Assembly (NCBI GenBank): GCA_964517345.1
Contig: CAZFBZ010000046.1
Span: forward strand, 1 to 10,681
DNA: 10,681 nt
Reading direction: 5' to 3'
Source of the DNA: DAISLF01 sp964517345
Lineage (GTDB): Bacteria; Patescibacteriota; Gracilibacteria; Peribacterales; Peribacteraceae
The position numbers were made by a program, and so were the translations under genes. Under the pieces are notes generated by a model, which saw only the letters and a list, made by a program, of their open reading frames with translations, made no database searches and was not told the DNA's origin. Within the stretch, counting starts at the first letter, position 1; each line of letters begins with the position of its first letter. Positions 9,970 through 10,681 of this stretch are shown here, piece by piece.

Positions 9970-10080
9970 CCACCCCAGGTAGAACGTCAACCACGCAGGC
10001 GAGCACGCCCAGCAAGCCCTATCGCGGTGCGTTACCGGCGCCGCGGCGGTGGAAAAAATCACGCGGCGTTAGTTTTCTGC

Positions 10081-10109
10081 TTGACGAATAACGGCCTGTT
10101 GTGTGATGT
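10081..10109 (+). promoter_or_regulatory. Weak promoter candidate before the DUF6948-like gene
   Basis: TTGACG (10081-10086) is a good -35; the hexamer 17 bp on is TGATGT and 18 bp on GATGTT, both poor. In the 229-bp gap between 9969 and 10199 it is the best promoter candidate I see. Confidence 0.25.
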
Positions 10110-10116
10110 TACCCCC

Positions 10117-10175
10117 ATCAGCGGCGCCGGTCGGACTCCTCCCGAGGCCACCATCGACAGGCCGGTGCCGCTGAT
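10117..10175 (+). promoter_or_regulatory. Long structured leader (inverted repeat)
   Basis: ATCAGCGGCGCCGG (10117-10130) pairs with CCGGTGCCGCTGAT (10162-10175) at 13 of 14 positions, the exception being a G-T pair. The 31-nt loop contains a smaller hairpin CCTC-CC-GAGG. The structure ends 23 nt before the next start codon, leaving its ribosome site free. It could be an attenuator, an operator or an RNA stabiliser. Confidence 0.45.
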
Positions 10176-10198
10176 CACAGATCATCAAGGGGGTTTTC

Positions 10199-10489
10199 AT
10201 GTCTGACACTTCGAAGGGTCGTCCGGTTCTCGTGACGACCGAGTATCGCGGGGTTTTCTTCGGTTACGCGACCGACACCAGCGGCGACACCATCAAGCTG
10301 AGCCGCGCGCGAAATATCCCGTATTGGGATGCCGGCACGAAGGGGTTTCTCGGTCTCGCCGAGAAGGGCCCAGGCAAGGCGTGCCGGGTCGGCCCGGCGG
10401 CCAATATCGAGCTGCGCAAAATCACCTGCGTTGCCGAGTGCACGCCGACTGCGGTTGAGGCGTGGGAGGCGGCGCCATGGGGCCGGTGA
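10199..10489 (+). CDS. DUF6948-like phage protein, 96 aa
   Basis: ATG at 10199 follows AAGGGGG with about 6-nt spacing. The product starts MSDTSKGRPVLVTTEYRGVF, then FGYATDTSGDTIKLSRARNI, and ends ITCVAECTPTAVEAWEAAPWGR. I recognise this as a small beta-rich family (annotated DUF6948 in my memory) common in alphaproteobacterial phages and plasmids. Typical marks are the RGVFFGYA strand, the ARNIPYW turn, the GxxGLAxxGP segment and the Cys pair around CVAEC. Function is unknown. Its 3' end overlaps the next ORF by 13 bp. It is transcribed away from the repressor gene's early partner, on the same strand as the repressor. Confidence 0.85.
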   Translation: MSDTSKGRPVLVTTEYRGVFFGYATDTSGDTIKLSRARNIPYWDAGTKGFLGLAEKGPGKACRVGPAANIELRKITCVAECTPTAVEAWEAAPWGR

Positions 10490-10681
10490 TCTTGAGGGGA
10501 TCGGTTCCACCTGACCTGACACACTACGGCTCCGGCTACGGCGACGGCTCCGGCTACGGCTACGTCTCCGGCGACGGCTACGGCTACGGCTCCGGCTACG
10601 GCTACGTCTCCGGCGACGGCTCCGGCTACGGCTCCGGCGACGGCTACGGCTACGGCTACGGCGACGGCTACGGCGACGGCT
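10477..10681 (+). CDS. Gly-rich tandem-repeat protein, partial (runs off the window)
   Basis: ATG at 10477 has an excellent GGAGG (10465-10469) 7 nt upstream and overlaps the previous gene by 13 bp. After a unique start MGPVILRGSVPPDLTH, the frame becomes alternating Gly and Tyr, Asp or Ser (YGSGYGDGSGYGYVSGDG...) for all 52 remaining codons. Every codon is GGC, TAC, GAC, TCC or, twice, GTC. The frame is chosen by the ribosome site and the non-repetitive head. The repeat is open in other frames too, but those lack such a start. No function is known to me. Similar Gly-Tyr/Asp/Ser tails occur in phage hypothetical proteins with the same VPPxLTHYG start. The end is outside the window. Confidence 0.75.
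   Translation, partial: MGPVILRGSVPPDLTHYGSGYGDGSGYGYVSGDGYGYGSGYGYVSGDGSGYGSGDGYGYGYGDGYGDG
10525..10681 (+). repeat. Hexanucleotide coding microsatellite, GGC-NNC
   Basis: A 157-bp run is built of 6-bp units of GGC plus TAC, GAC or TCC. In two units GTC replaces GGC, and they lie 42 bp apart inside a longer near-repeat (TACGGCTACGTCTCCGGC). The non-glycine codons are mixed, so the repeat is patterned rather than homogeneous. Confidence 0.9.

Noticed and set aside
10525..10681. Reverse-strand frames of the hexanucleotide repeat (Ala-Val or Arg-rich)
   Set aside because: They are open only because the repeat lacks stops. No start or ribosome site is visible, unlike the plus-strand frame.

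Overview
The window looks like the early/regulatory part of a lambda-type temperate phage (prophage) from an alphaproteobacterium, probably of the Hyphomicrobiales. The host assignment rests on a phage-borne GcrA regulator (a family essentially confined to Alphaproteobacteria), high GC with strong G/C third positions, and small phage proteins of types I recognise from that group. There are no RNA genes and no CRISPR array.

Right part (minus strand, about 9.6 to 5.2 kb). A C1/Cro-type HTH repressor gene (9676-9969, +) is divergent from a smaller Cro-like HTH gene (9312-9587, -), which has a near-consensus promoter. The order downstream on the minus strand is: Rho-independent terminator, gcrA, a four-helix membrane protein, a stem-loop, a lambda O-like replication initiator, a P-like presumed helicase loader, then small proteins. 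This follows lambda cro-tR1-cII-O-P with GcrA in the cII position. Several consecutive genes overlap by 4 bp (GTGA/ATGA). Inside the O-like gene lie five dyad-containing 16-bp iterons at about 21-bp spacing, the arrangement of the lambda origin.

Left part (plus strand, 0.4 to 5.2 kb). A small serine-recombinase-like gene starts next to a 25-bp operator-like inverted repeat. It is followed by a 75-aa protein, a phage adenine methyltransferase (Dam_2 type), a 97-aa protein, an ASCH/DUF3850 protein, a Cys/His-rich small protein and the C-terminal scrap of a second DNA methyltransferase. Several of these genes begin with near copies of one leader sequence.

Main discovery. The ASCH/DUF3850 gene is split by a 2304-bp IS1-family-like element (2244-4547). 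It has imperfect 28-bp terminal inverted repeats and an exact 8-bp target duplication (GCTACTTC). Removing the element and one duplication restores one continuous reading frame. The element carries only a catalytically incomplete transposase fragment, plus passenger genes: two small translationally coupled proteins, an N6-adenine-type DNA methyltransferase, and a convergent Mrr_N-like winged-helix protein driven by a promoter in the right end. It therefore looks like a non-autonomous IS1-type cargo element that moves a methyltransferase/winged-helix pair.

Right edge. Beyond the repressor gene, a structured leader precedes a DUF6948-like gene. Overlapping that gene is the start of an ORF that becomes a pure GGC-NNC hexanucleotide repeat encoding a Gly-Tyr/Asp/Ser protein that runs off the window.
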